From: Actinomycetes bacterium
GTDB lineage: Bacteria; Actinomycetota; Actinomycetes; Actinomycetales; Dermabacteraceae
NCBI GenBank assembly: GCA_023389045.1
Contig: JAEWEZ010000109.1
Span: forward strand, 1-23,316
Length of the DNA: 23,316 nt
Direction: 5' to 3'
In this document: positions 6,587 to 15,916 of the stretch, piece by piece
Layout of the letters: every line of letters starts with the position of its first letter
Position numbering within the stretch: the first letter of the stretch is position 1
Translations under genes and position numbers: made by a program
The notes under the pieces: model-generated
Seen by the model: the letters and a program-made list of their open reading frames with translations, nothing else
Told to the model about the DNA's origin: nothing
The model's database searches: none

Positions 6587-8047
6587 GTGACTGACCCCAT
6601 CACAGCCCTGCCCGCTGACCCTGCTCGTCTCGACCACGCCAGTGCCCGTTCCCGCGTGGTCATCATCGGAGGTGGCCCTGGCGGCTATGAAGCCGCTCTC
6701 GTGGCGGCCCGCCTCGGCGCCGAGGTGACCCTCCTGGAGGAACGTGGAATCGGCGGCGCCGCCGTTCTCACCGACGTTGTCCCCTCCAAAACCCTGATCG
6801 CGACCGCGGAAGTGCTCGACATGGTCGCTGACAGCGCCACCCTCGGGATCCGCGACGCCGACTCCGCAACCACCCCCGCCGCGGGCTCCCTCACCGTGGA
6901 TCTCGATGCCGTGAACCGGCGCGTGCGGCGCCTCGCGGCCGCCCAGTCCGCTGACATCACCGCCTCCCTCACCCGCAGCGGCGTGCGCATTGTGCAGGCG
7001 CGTGGGCGCCTGCAGGCACCCGGCCGGGTGGAGGTTGTGGAGGCCGACGGTGGCGTGGCCGAGGTGCTGGAGGCCGATGTGGTCCTCCTCGCCGTGGGTG
7101 CCCGCCCCCGTGAACTCGACAGCGCCCGCCCCGATGGGGAGCGGATCCTGAACTGGACGCAGCTGTACTCCCTCACGGAACTGCCCAGCCATTTGATCGT
7201 GGTCGGCTCCGGTGTGACCGGTGCCGAGTTCGCGAGCGCCTACCGTGCCCTCGGCGCTGAGGTCACCCTGGTTTCCTCCCGTGACCAGGTGCTTCCCGGC
7301 TCCGATACGGATGCGGCCGCGGTGCTCGAGCGCGCCTTTACCCGCCGCGGGGTGCGCCTGAAGGCCCGTTCCCGGGCGGCTGCTGCCCGCCGCGAGGGCG
7401 ATGGCGTGGTGGTCACCCTGGATAGCGGCGAGGAGATCCGGGGCAGCCACGTGCTGATGGCTCTCGGCGCGATCCCTGCGACCGCGGATCTCGGCCTCGA
7501 AGCGGCCGGGGTGCGGCTGCGCCCGAGCGGACATATCGACACCGACCGTGTATCCCGCACGAGCGTTCGCGGGATCTACGCCGCCGGGGACTGCACCGGC
7601 GTGCATCCGCTCGCTTCCGTGGCCGCCATGCAGGGCCGCACTGCCATGCATCACGCGCTCGGCGAAGCAGTCTCTCCGCTGATTGCCTCCCAGGTTTCTT
7701 CGGCGATCTTCACCAGCCCGGAGATCGCGGCCGTCGGCTGCTCCGAGCAGGAAGTGAACGACGGACTCGTCGATGCTGAGGTGCGGATCCGCCCGCTGGA
7801 CCTCAACCCGCGCGCCAAAATGCAGGGTTTCAGCGATGGTTTCGTCAAACTCATGGTGCGCCCGGGCTCGCATATCGTGGCCGGCGCCGTGGTGGTGGCT
7901 CCGCGTGCCAGCGAACTGATTCTGCCCTTTGCCCTGGCGGTCACGCATCGCCTCACGGCGGAGCAGCTTGCCGCGACCTTCACCGTGTACCCCTCGTTGA
8001 CCGGCTCGGTCACGGAGATTGCCCGGGAGATGCACGGCCTGGACTGA
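6587..8047 (+). CDS. lpdA: LpdA-type NAD(P)H:quinone oxidoreductase (cysteine-less lipoamide dehydrogenase relative)
   Basis: About 486 residues, FAD-dependent pyridine nucleotide-disulfide oxidoreductase fold: FAD-binding GGGPGG (28-33), NAD(P)-binding VVGSGVTGAEFAS in the middle, second FAD segment IYAAGDCTG and a C-terminal dimerisation domain ending PSLTGSVTEIA. The redox CxxxxC of true lipoamide dehydrogenases is replaced by Ala59 and Val64 in GGAAVLTDVVPSK, exactly as in M. tuberculosis LpdA (Rv3303c), which reduces quinones and is not a disulfide reductase. The frame is open far upstream, but family homology begins near residue 20. GTG 6587 is preferred for its promoter-like spacing; ATG 6578 (489 residues) is a fair alternative. 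The gene is divergent from punA and convergent with accA3. Confidence 0.92.
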   Translation: MTDPITALPADPARLDHASARSRVVIIGGGPGGYEAALVAARLGAEVTLLEERGIGGAAVLTDVVPSKTLIATAEVLDMVADSATLGIRDADSATTPAAGSLTVDLDAVNRRVRRLAAAQSADITASLTRSGVRIVQARGRLQAPGRVEVVEADGGVAEVLEADVVLLAVGARPRELDSARPDGERILNWTQLYSLTELPSHLIVVGSGVTGAEFASAYRALGAEVTLVSSRDQVLPGSDTDAAAVLERAFTRRGVRLKARSRAAAARREGDGVVVTLDSGEEIRGSHVLMALGAIPATADLGLEAAGVRLRPSGHIDTDRVSRTSVRGIYAAGDCTGVHPLASVAAMQGRTAMHHALGEAVSPLIASQVSSAIFTSPEIAAVGCSEQEVNDGLVDAEVRIRPLDLNPRAKMQGFSDGFVKLMVRPGSHIVAGAVVVAPRASELILPFALAVTHRLTAEQLAATFTVYPSLTGSVTEIAREMHGLD

Positions 8048-8151
8048 GTGGTCTCTCGACCGTTTCTGTGCCGCGTTTCCTCGCAATGCTGCGGCTGCCT
8101 GCCCGCGTGGAGGCAGCCGAGGGACGGCCGTAATCAGACGGGCACCATCAG

Positions 8152-8195
8152 ACGGGCGCGATCCCACGGGCACGCAGCCCGTGGGATCGCCCCGT
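8152..8195. terminator. Bidirectional terminator between lpdA and accA3
   Basis: A perfect 13-bp stem GCGATCCCACGGG (8158-8170) / CCCGTGGGATCGC (8178-8190) has a 7-nt loop. It is extended by ACGGG (8152-8156) with CCCGT (8191-8195) after a one-base bulge. It lies between two convergent genes. ATCAGACGGGC occurs twice just before or within the left arm. Confidence 0.8.
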
Positions 8196-8206
8196 GAACG
8201 CGGTGT

Positions 8207-9982
8207 TTAGTCCTCGATCGTGCAGAGGGTTGCACCGGCCGAGACGGTCGCGCCCACCTCAGCGGTCAGTCCCTTCACGACGCCGGAGCGGTGCGCCGTA
8301 ATCGGCTGCTCCATCTTCATCGCTTCGAGCACCAGCAGCAGGTCACCATCGGCCACCGTCTGCCCCTCACTCACCGCGAGTTTCACGATCGTGCCCTGCA
8401 TCGGCGCCTGCACAGCTCTGCCGCCCACGGTTTCCGTGGCGGCGCGATGCGCGCGCTTGCGACGCTGGCGCACCGCCGCAGCGGGTGCCCGCAGTGAGGC
8501 CGGCAGCGAGATTTCGACACGGCGCCCATCCACTTCGACAACCACGGCCTCGCGGTCCTCGCCATCCTCCACGGGGGCTGCCAGCGGCGCCGGCTCAATC
8601 TCCCCGGTGAACTCGGTTTCGATCCAGCGGGTGTGCACCGCGAAGGGCTCTTGGGGATCCGAGGGGGCGAAGCAGGGATCCTCAACCACCAGACGGTGGA
8701 AGGGCAGCACCGTTGGCACACCCTCCACAATGAACTCGGCGAGGGCCCGTCGGGAACGCTCAAGCGCTTCCTGACGGGTCCGCCCGGTGACGATCAGTTT
8801 GGCGAGCATCGAGTCGAAGGCGCCGGAAATCTCATCGCCCTGACGCATTCCGGTATCCACGCGCACGCCCGGGCCGGAGGGCAGTTCGAGACGGCGCACC
8901 CGACCGGGGGAGGGCAGGAAGCCACGCCCGGCATCCTCGCCATTGATACGGAACTCAATGGAGTGGCCGCGCACCTCCGGGTCGCGGTCGCTGATACGCC
9001 CACCGGAGGCGATGCGCAGCTGTTCGCGCACCAGGTCAATCCCGGTCACCTCTTCGGTCACCGGATGCTCCACCTGCAGTCGCGTGTTCACCTCGAGGAA
9101 GGAGATGGTGCCGTCCACACCCACCAGGAACTCGCAGGTGCCGGCGCCAACGTAGCCGGCTTCGCGCAGGATCGCCTTGGAAGCGCTGACCAGCTGCGCC
9201 TGCTGCTGGGAGGTGAGGAAGGGAGCGGGGGCTTCCTCGACGAGTTTTTGGTGGCGGCGCTGCAGGGAGCAGTCACGGGTGGAGACCACCTGCACATTGC
9301 CGTGCGCATCGGCCAGGCACTGCGTTTCCACGTGCCGGGGACGATCCAGGTAGCGCTCCACGAAGCATTCGCCGCGCCCGAAGGCTGCGGTGGCTTCACG
9401 CACAGCCGAGTCGAACAGCTCGCGCACCTCAGACTCTTCCCGAGCCACCTTCAGGCCGCGGCCGCCGCCACCGAAGGCCGCTTTGATCGCAATCGGCAGG
9501 CCATTGGCGCGGGCGAACTCGAGCACCTCATCGCTCGAGGAGACGGGGTCTTTCGTTCCGGCCACGAGCGGCGCCCCGGCCTTTTGCGCGATAGCACGGG
9601 CGGAGACTTTATCGCCGAGCTTCTCGATGGCCTCGGGCGGCGGGCCAATCCAGGTCAGTCCCGCGTCAATCACAGCCTGCGCGAAGTCGGCGCGTTCGGC
9701 GAGGAAGCCGTATCCCGGGTGGACGGCATCGGCGCCGGAACGCTGGGCCACATCCAGCAGTTTGTCGATCACGAGGTAGGAGTTCTGCGCGGTGGTTCCA
9801 CCCAGCGCGTAGGCCTCATCAGCGATCGTGGTGTGCAGGGCATCCCGATCCGGGTCGGCGTACACCGCGATGGACCGCAGGCCGGCATCGCGGCAGGCAC
9901 GCGCGATGCGCACCGCGATCTCTCCACGGTTTGCGATGAGGACCGTGGTGATCGGGCGATGCTTGATGTGGCGAGCTGCCAT
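8207..9982 (-). CDS. accA3: Acyl-CoA carboxylase alpha subunit: biotin carboxylase plus biotin carrier domain
   Basis: A 591-residue actinobacterial AccA/AccA3-type subunit. The N-terminal biotin carboxylase domain has IANRGEIAVRIARACRDAG at 16-34, the ATP-grasp glycine loop GGGGRG (171-176) and EVNTRLQVEHPVTE (297-310). The C-terminal biotinyl domain has EAMKMEQP with the acceptor lysine K556. It carboxylates its own biotin with ATP and bicarbonate, then hands CO2 to a carboxyltransferase such as AccD5, supplying malonyl-CoA or methylmalonyl-CoA. ATG at 9982 is preceded by GGAAGGAAAG about 10 nt upstream and by a TAGACT box at 10020-10025. The partner beta and epsilon subunits lie 2.7 kb upstream on the same strand and BirA is nearby. 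Confidence 0.96.
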   Translation of the reverse strand: MAARHIKHRPITTVLIANRGEIAVRIARACRDAGLRSIAVYADPDRDALHTTIADEAYALGGTTAQNSYLVIDKLLDVAQRSGADAVHPGYGFLAERADFAQAVIDAGLTWIGPPPEAIEKLGDKVSARAIAQKAGAPLVAGTKDPVSSSDEVLEFARANGLPIAIKAAFGGGGRGLKVAREESEVRELFDSAVREATAAFGRGECFVERYLDRPRHVETQCLADAHGNVQVVSTRDCSLQRRHQKLVEEAPAPFLTSQQQAQLVSASKAILREAGYVGAGTCEFLVGVDGTISFLEVNTRLQVEHPVTEEVTGIDLVREQLRIASGGRISDRDPEVRGHSIEFRINGEDAGRGFLPSPGRVRRLELPSGPGVRVDTGMRQGDEISGAFDSMLAKLIVTGRTRQEALERSRRALAEFIVEGVPTVLPFHRLVVEDPCFAPSDPQEPFAVHTRWIETEFTGEIEPAPLAAPVEDGEDREAVVVEVDGRRVEISLPASLRAPAAAVRQRRKRAHRAATETVGGRAVQAPMQGTIVKLAVSEGQTVADGDLLLVLEAMKMEQPITAHRSGVVKGLTAEVGATVSAGATLCTIED

Positions 9983-10019
9983 GAGGACGTCTTTCCTTCC
10001 GGGGGCAGGACAGAGGTCG

Positions 10020-10025
10020 AGTCTA
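10020..10025 (-). promoter_or_regulatory. -10 box (TAGACT) for accA3
   Basis: TAGACT on the minus strand lies 37 nt before the accA3 ATG. It is identical to the boxes at the DUF885 gene and purK. Unlike those, accA3 would have a short leader with a Shine-Dalgarno-like sequence. Confidence 0.5.
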
Positions 10026-10066
10026 GTACCGCAGGTGGTGACCCGACGGTAGCTGAATATGTGGGC

Positions 10067-10870
10067 TCAGGGAGCCGACGGGGCTGCAGGGTCAGATGCG
10101 GGGGCAGAGTCAGAAGCGGAGCTGCCGACGGGGGAGTCCCCCTCCGGCAGATCCCACAGCTCATGGATGCCGATATTGATCTCGGCCAGGAGCGTGCGCA
10201 GCAGCGGAAGCGAGAGGCCGACCACGGCGTGCGGGTCACCGACGATGCCGGTGATGAAGGGACCGGCGATGCCGTCAATCGTGAAGGCTCCAGCCACATG
10301 CAGCGGCTCCCCGGTGGCCACGTAGGCGTCGATCTCCTCATCGGAGAGGTTCGCGAAACTCACCTCGCAGCTCTCGGTGGCACCGAGGGTGGCGCCGGTG
10401 CCGCCATCTTCACTGTCGCGGTCATCCACGATCCAGTGCCCCGAGTGCAGCACGCCGGTTCGGCCGCGGATCGCCTGCCAGCGTTCCCGGGCACGCTCAG
10501 CCGTGCCGGGCTTGCCGAGCACCTCGCCATCCATCTCCAGGAGCGAGTCGCAGCCGAGAACCACATAACCGCCCTCGGAACGCTCCACGGCTGCGAGCGC
10601 CTTTTCGCGGGCAAGCAGCAGCACCTGCTCCTCGCAGCTCAGATCATCACCGGCGGCCTGGAGGATCGCGGCCTCGTCGAGATCCACGGGCAGCACACCG
10701 TGCGCAATCTTCGCCGCCTCGAGCGTGGCGCGGCGCCCCGCGGAAGCCGAGGCGAGCAACAGCAGCGGCTCGAACTCCGCGGTGTCTTCGTACGCCTCGG
10801 TGTTTTCGAACTCCTGCGCTTCCAGAGCGCTCTCGTCGCGGGCGTTCAGGGCGGTGTTTTCCTGGCTCAT
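10067..10870 (-). CDS. maf: Maf family nucleotide pyrophosphatase
   Basis: A 267-residue Maf/YhdE/YceF-type protein. The family hydrolyses non-canonical or damaged nucleoside triphosphates to monophosphates and has been linked to septum formation. Visible signatures are LASASAGRR (39-47), GCDSLLEMDGEVLGKP (106-121), GEPLHVAGAFTIDG and the C-terminal GDPHAVVGLSLPLLRTLL. The core is normal, but there is an acidic ~33-residue N-terminal extension and a ~25-residue Ser/Ala/Pro-rich tail. Start ATG 10870 is firmly supported by AAGGAGG about 7 nt upstream, inside the preceding gene. It overlaps the DUF885 stop as ATGA, so the two genes are translationally coupled. maf also lies between accA3 and accE5 in M. 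tuberculosis. Confidence 0.92.
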   Translation of the reverse strand: MSQENTALNARDESALEAQEFENTEAYEDTAEFEPLLLLASASAGRRATLEAAKIAHGVLPVDLDEAAILQAAGDDLSCEEQVLLLAREKALAAVERSEGGYVVLGCDSLLEMDGEVLGKPGTAERARERWQAIRGRTGVLHSGHWIVDDRDSEDGGTGATLGATESCEVSFANLSDEEIDAYVATGEPLHVAGAFTIDGIAGPFITGIVGDPHAVVGLSLPLLRTLLAEINIGIHELWDLPEGDSPVGSSASDSAPASDPAAPSAP

Positions 10871-12579
10871 GCCAGGGCCTCCTTCAGGACCGACAGGGGC
10901 AGGCTGCCCAGTTCCAGGGCACGGCGGTGGAAGTCGCGCAAACGCTGCTCGGCCTCGGGCCCGTCGGCCGCCCCACCCACAGCGCGGTCACGCAACTGCT
11001 CCCACAGACGCTGACCCACCTTGTAAGAGGGCGCCTGCCCGGGCCACCCCAGGTAGCGGTGCAGTTCGAAGCGACGCAGGGGCTCTGCGTCATTCCAGTG
11101 GGCGCACATGAACTCCCAGGCCTTCTCGTAGGTCCAGTCGCCGCCGGCAGAGCCCATCAGCCCCTCGGGCATCGGCAGCCCGTTGTGCAGGCCGATGTCG
11201 AGAACCACGCGCCCGGCACGCAGACGCTGCGCATCAAGCATGCCCAGTCGGTCACCGTCGTCGTCCAGATACCCGAGTTTTTCCATCAGCCGTTCGGCGT
11301 ACAGCGCCCAGCCCTCACCCTGGCCCGAGCACCAGCAGGCCAGGGCGCGCCACTTGTTCAGACGATCGGCCTGCATGGTCTGGATACCAACCTGCAGGTG
11401 ATGCCCGGGAACACCCTCGTGGTAGACGGTGGTGGTTTCAGCCCAGGTCTGGAACTCGGTCTGCTCGGCGGGCACGTCCCACCACATGCGCCCGGGGCGG
11501 GTGAAGTCGGCGCTCGGGCCGGTGTAGTAGATGCCGCCGGAGCCGGTGCGCGCAATGCAGCATTCCAGGCGCTGCAGCGGTTCGGGGATATCGAAGTGAG
11601 TGCCGGTGAGGTCGCGCAGGGCACCATCGCTCAGCTTCTGCATCCACGCCTGCAGGGCCTCGGTGCCGTGCAGGGTGCGGGCCGGATCGGCATTGAGGGC
11701 GGCGCGGGCGGCTTCGACGCTGCGCCCACCGTCGGTGCCGTAACGGGCGTTGATCCGTTCGGCCACCTCTTCCTGCTCGGCCACGATCGAGCGGAGCTCT
11801 TCGATGCCCCAGGCGTAGGTGTCCTCAATATCAATCTGGTCGCCCACGAACAGCCGAGAGAACAGCGGGTAGACCTCGCGGCCCACCGCATCGGCCTGCG
11901 GGGCCTCGGGGATGAGCGATTCGAGAACGTCGGCGATATTCCGGTATGCCTGGGCTGCCTCCTGGGCGGCCTGCTTGACCTGTGCCTTCTGCGCATCGCT
12001 GCCCTTGGCTTCGCTGGCGAAGGTGTCGAAGAACGCGCCCTCGGTGGCGTAGCTGCGGGCCTGCTCTGCTCCGAGCTCCAGCTGGCGGCGGGCAGAAACC
12101 ACCCCGTGGCTCGCGGCCTCACGCAGGGACTGCGCCCAGCCCTCGAGCATCTGCGGGAAGCCCGCCATACGCTCGGCAATCACCTGCCAGTCTTCAGCGG
12201 TCTCGGCCGGCATCAGATCGAGCACGCCACGGTTCTGCAGCGGGCAGGCAATGTTATTGACCTGTGCGATCTCGAGATGCTTCTCGGCAAGTTCAATCTC
12301 CAGCCCGAGGCGATCCTCGAGGGCAGCGCGGGTGACGGTGTCCACGGCGTCCGCATCGGGCACCTCACGGATCTGCGCGAGCATGGCGCGGGCCGCATCG
12401 GTGCGTTCCGCGCAGCCGGCGGGGGAGAGGTCGGGAACTTTGTGGTCATACCCGGGGACGCCGAGGCTGGTGGCGGCCAAGGGATCCAGACGGGCGATGG
12501 TCTCCACGTAGGCGTCAGCGAGACGATCCAGGGCGGAGGGGGTGCGGCCGGGGGCGGAGGCATTCGTGGGCTCAGGCAT
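10867..12579 (-). CDS. DUF885 family protein, putative zinc metallopeptidase
   Basis: A 570-residue protein of the DUF885 family. The diagnostic HEGVPGHH (about residues 387-394) is a metallopeptidase-like HExxxHH-type zinc site, and GEGWALYAERLMEKLGYL follows ~40 residues later and can supply the third ligand. The rest is helical, with the family motif NNIACPLQNRGVLDLMP in the N-terminal half. No signal peptide or membrane segment is seen, so it should be cytoplasmic. The substrate is unknown. I chose ATG 12579 because TAGACT lies 7 nt upstream; the open frame reaches 12627 but the extra residues would overlap that box. It is coupled to maf by an ATGA overlap. Confidence 0.88.
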   Translation of the reverse strand: MPEPTNASAPGRTPSALDRLADAYVETIARLDPLAATSLGVPGYDHKVPDLSPAGCAERTDAARAMLAQIREVPDADAVDTVTRAALEDRLGLEIELAEKHLEIAQVNNIACPLQNRGVLDLMPAETAEDWQVIAERMAGFPQMLEGWAQSLREAASHGVVSARRQLELGAEQARSYATEGAFFDTFASEAKGSDAQKAQVKQAAQEAAQAYRNIADVLESLIPEAPQADAVGREVYPLFSRLFVGDQIDIEDTYAWGIEELRSIVAEQEEVAERINARYGTDGGRSVEAARAALNADPARTLHGTEALQAWMQKLSDGALRDLTGTHFDIPEPLQRLECCIARTGSGGIYYTGPSADFTRPGRMWWDVPAEQTEFQTWAETTTVYHEGVPGHHLQVGIQTMQADRLNKWRALACWCSGQGEGWALYAERLMEKLGYLDDDGDRLGMLDAQRLRAGRVVLDIGLHNGLPMPEGLMGSAGGDWTYEKAWEFMCAHWNDAEPLRRFELHRYLGWPGQAPSYKVGQRLWEQLRDRAVGGAADGPEAEQRLRDFHRRALELGSLPLSVLKEALA

Positions 12580-12586
12580 AGGCCCG

Positions 12587-12592
12587 AGTCTA
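12587..12592 (-). promoter_or_regulatory. -10 box (TAGACT) for DUF885-maf operon
   Basis: TAGACT on the minus strand is followed by exactly 7 nt and then the ATG, a textbook leaderless arrangement. The nearby AGGAG lies upstream of the box, so it would not be in the transcript. Confidence 0.6.
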
Positions 12593-12648
12593 GAGCCCTC
12601 CTGCGACAAACAAGCCGCTGACAACAAGCAACGCCGAGCCGCGTCGGG

Positions 12649-12740
12649 GCGATCCGGTTTCTGCCCGCTCTGAGCGAACCGGGAACCGCGGGTTATGAGC
12701 GATCCGAGAACCGCGCGCTCTTAGCGATCCGAGAACTGCC
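12649..12740. repeat. 25-bp tandem array, about four copies, reaching into the accE 3' end
   Basis: Units begin at 12649, 12674, 12699 and 12724, an exact 25-bp period. Each starts GCGA(T/A)CCG(A/G)G or a close variant. Copies 2-4 continue with (A/G)AAC(C/T)GC. The fourth copy is the last coding bases of accE and its stop. The three other copies lie just downstream of that stop, as if the gene end had been duplicated. Adjacent copies also form short hairpins, for example CGCTC-T-GAGCG at 12666-12676, so it may help end the acc transcript. Confidence 0.75.
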
Positions 12741-13061
12741 AGGCGCCCGGACCGGGCCGGCTGCGCAGACTGTGCGAGCGGGGGAGCTGGTGCACCGGAT
12801 CATTCCAGGCGCTCGACTCGGGGGAGCCTTCGGCGAGCATCCGCTCCTCGGCTTCCAACCGGCTGGTCACGCTCATCGCCGAGACTACTACCGCCACAGC
12901 GGCGAGTTCCGCATCGCTGAGCTTTCCCCGCGTCACCCGCACCTGAGAGGCCACCTGCGCGGTCTCCTCAGCGGTCGGGGTGGTCTCAGTGGCCGTGGCC
13001 TCGGGGGTCGCGGCCTCGTCTGCGGATGTCACGGCAGTCTCCGGGTGGGACAGGGTTGCGG

Positions 13062-13065
<4 letters not shown>
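12721..13065 (-). CDS. accE: Acyl-CoA carboxylase epsilon subunit
   Basis: A 114-residue small protein. The first ~45 residues are Ala/Thr/Glu-rich and probably disordered. The conserved part begins at VRVTRGKLSDAELAAVAVVV and ends with W-x-D-P followed by the C-terminal RPGPGAWQFSDR, the characteristic tail of actinobacterial AccE/PccE epsilon subunits. These subunits bridge and activate the AccA3-AccD5 complex. I chose GTG at 13065 because it overlaps the accD5 stop (GTGA), giving a coupled pair. The stop TAA sits within the last copy of a 25-bp tandem repeat. The length and context match accE5 beside accD5 in M. tuberculosis. Confidence 0.88.
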
Positions 13066-14651
<1,586 letters not shown>

Positions 14652-14723
14652 GGTCTCTCCTCGAGGGCGGGACGTGCCAGGTGGTGCGCACAGAGCGCCT
14701 CCGCCCGGCGACGGGACAGGGGG

Positions 14724-14729
14724 ATACTA
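14724..14729 (-). promoter_or_regulatory. -10 box (TAGTAT) for accD5-accE
   Basis: TAGTAT on the minus strand lies ~72 nt before GTG 14651. It overlaps by two bases the plus-strand box proposed for birA. No clear -35 box is visible. Confidence 0.45.
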
Positions 14730-14733
14730 CGCT
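14728..14733 (+). promoter_or_regulatory. Candidate -10 box (TACGCT) for birA
   Basis: TACGCT fits TANNNT and would place transcription start near 14740. That leaves a ~26-nt leader containing GGGAGGGA before GTG 14766. It overlaps the divergent accD5 box. Confidence 0.45.
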
Positions 14734-14765
14734 ACCCACCGGCGGCGATCAGGGAGGGAAGACCG

Positions 14766-15902
14766 GTGAACAAGGAAGCAGCGGGCATGTCGGAGATGGC
14801 GGGCACGTCGGGTGCGCACAGCACCGCACCTTCTCTTGAGGGGCCGACGGGGCAGGCGTGCTCCGAGGCGGCTGGCGCTGCGTCTGTTCCCGTTGTGCGC
14901 ATCGACGTGCTCGAGGGCTCCACCCAGGATGTGGCGCGGGAGGAACTTCGGGCCGGGCGGCAGGCGCCTTTCGCCGTGTGCACGAGGGAGCAGCGCTCGG
15001 GCCGAGGGCGTCTCGGGCGTCGCTGGGTGATGGGCCGGGGCGACGGGGTGGCGCTCACCCTGGCGGTTCGTACGAGCCTGCCGCCCACGCAGCGATCCTT
15101 CATTCCCTTGGCGGCGGGGCTTGCGGCGCTGGATGCGATTGCTGCCGTGTTGCCCGGGGTGGTGCAGGTTTCTGACCCGTCGGCCGGACAGCTCCCGCAG
15201 GCGCTGGGACTGAAGTGGCCCAATGATCTGGTCACGCGCGAGGGCCGGAAGGTCGGCGGGATCTTGGTGGAGGCCCACGGCGCCGAGCATCTGCTGATCG
15301 GGGTGGGTATCAACCTGCGCGCCCCGGCCCATGAGGGTGCCCCGCAGGCTGCCTGGCTTCTTGGGTCTAATGGCCTGGTAGGAGCCGCGGAAAGCATCGG
15401 TGCCGCGGGGAGCAAGGGCGCCACGGGAAGCACCGGTTCCGCGGGGAGCATGAGTTCCGACGGGGTCGTTGGCGCTGAGACTGCACCGCGCGATCCGGCG
15501 CACAGGGCAGATCGTGCAGATGCCGTGGAGATTGCCGCCGCCCTCGAGGATCACCTCGCCACGGCGCTGTACTCTCACGTGGCTGCCCTCGATGGGGCCG
15601 GAAGTCCGGTGGCCGCCGGGCAGATCGCCCGATATGGTATGACGTGCGTCACTCTCGGGTGTCGTGTTCAGGTGCTCCCCCTGGGAGGCGTGAACGACGG
15701 CGCCGGCGCACGGCAGGACGACCCCCCGATCATCGGGACAGCCACCGCAATCGACGACAGCGGCCGACTCATCCTCGCCCGCGAGGGAGAGGACGACACG
15801 ATCATTGACGTCGGTGACGTGCTGCATCTGCGCAGCGCCGTGAGCGCTGCAGGCAGCGACGCCCCCACCGGGGAACCGACCCAGGAAGTACCCACCCACT
15901 AG
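14766..15902 (+). CDS. birA: Biotin-[acetyl-CoA carboxylase] ligase, class I, with repeat insert
   Basis: A 378-residue biotin protein ligase that activates biotin with ATP and attaches it to the AccA3 lysine. The catalytic core is clear: SGRGRLGRRW for biotinyl-AMP binding, then LKWPNDL and KVGGILVE. A C-terminal SH3-like cap carries IIGTATAIDDSGRLIL. There is no N-terminal helix-turn-helix, so this is a class I enzyme and not a DNA-binding repressor. It is ~100 residues longer than usual, from a ~40-residue low-complexity N-terminus and a ~45-residue insert with a six-residue tandem repeat between core and cap. GTG 14766 has GGGAGGGA about 6 nt upstream. It diverges from accD5, and the cyclase gene follows 14 nt later. 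Confidence 0.92.
   Translation: MNKEAAGMSEMAGTSGAHSTAPSLEGPTGQACSEAAGAASVPVVRIDVLEGSTQDVAREELRAGRQAPFAVCTREQRSGRGRLGRRWVMGRGDGVALTLAVRTSLPPTQRSFIPLAAGLAALDAIAAVLPGVVQVSDPSAGQLPQALGLKWPNDLVTREGRKVGGILVEAHGAEHLLIGVGINLRAPAHEGAPQAAWLLGSNGLVGAAESIGAAGSKGATGSTGSAGSMSSDGVVGAETAPRDPAHRADRADAVEIAAALEDHLATALYSHVAALDGAGSPVAAGQIARYGMTCVTLGCRVQVLPLGGVNDGAGARQDDPPIIGTATAIDDSGRLILAREGEDDTIIDVGDVLHLRSAVSAAGSDAPTGEPTQEVPTH
15384..15455 (+). repeat. In-frame 18-bp tandem repeat (four units) inside birA
   Basis: Four 18-bp units encode AAESIG, AAGSKG, ATGSTG and SAGSMS. They form a Gly/Ala/Ser-rich, collagen-like low-complexity linker between the ligase core and the C-terminal cap. The repeat keeps the reading frame, so copy-number changes would vary linker length without breaking the gene. 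Confidence 0.85.
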
Positions 15903-15916
15903 CAGGAGCAGCCCAC

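Noticed and set aside
6452..8173. Long minus-strand frame opposite lpdA
   Set aside because: His/Gly-rich shadow without domains. The lpdA strand is supported by cofactor motifs.
8633..11014. 793-codon plus-strand frame opposite accA3 and maf
   Set aside because: It spans two real minus-strand genes and the gap between them and has no recognisable domain.
10927..12621. Plus-strand frame opposite the DUF885 gene
   Set aside because: Antisense shadow. The HEGVPGHH-bearing minus-strand protein is the real gene.
12649..12740. 25-bp periodic array as a CRISPR
   Set aside because: The units are contiguous with no variable spacers of 30-40 bp, and no cas genes are nearby.
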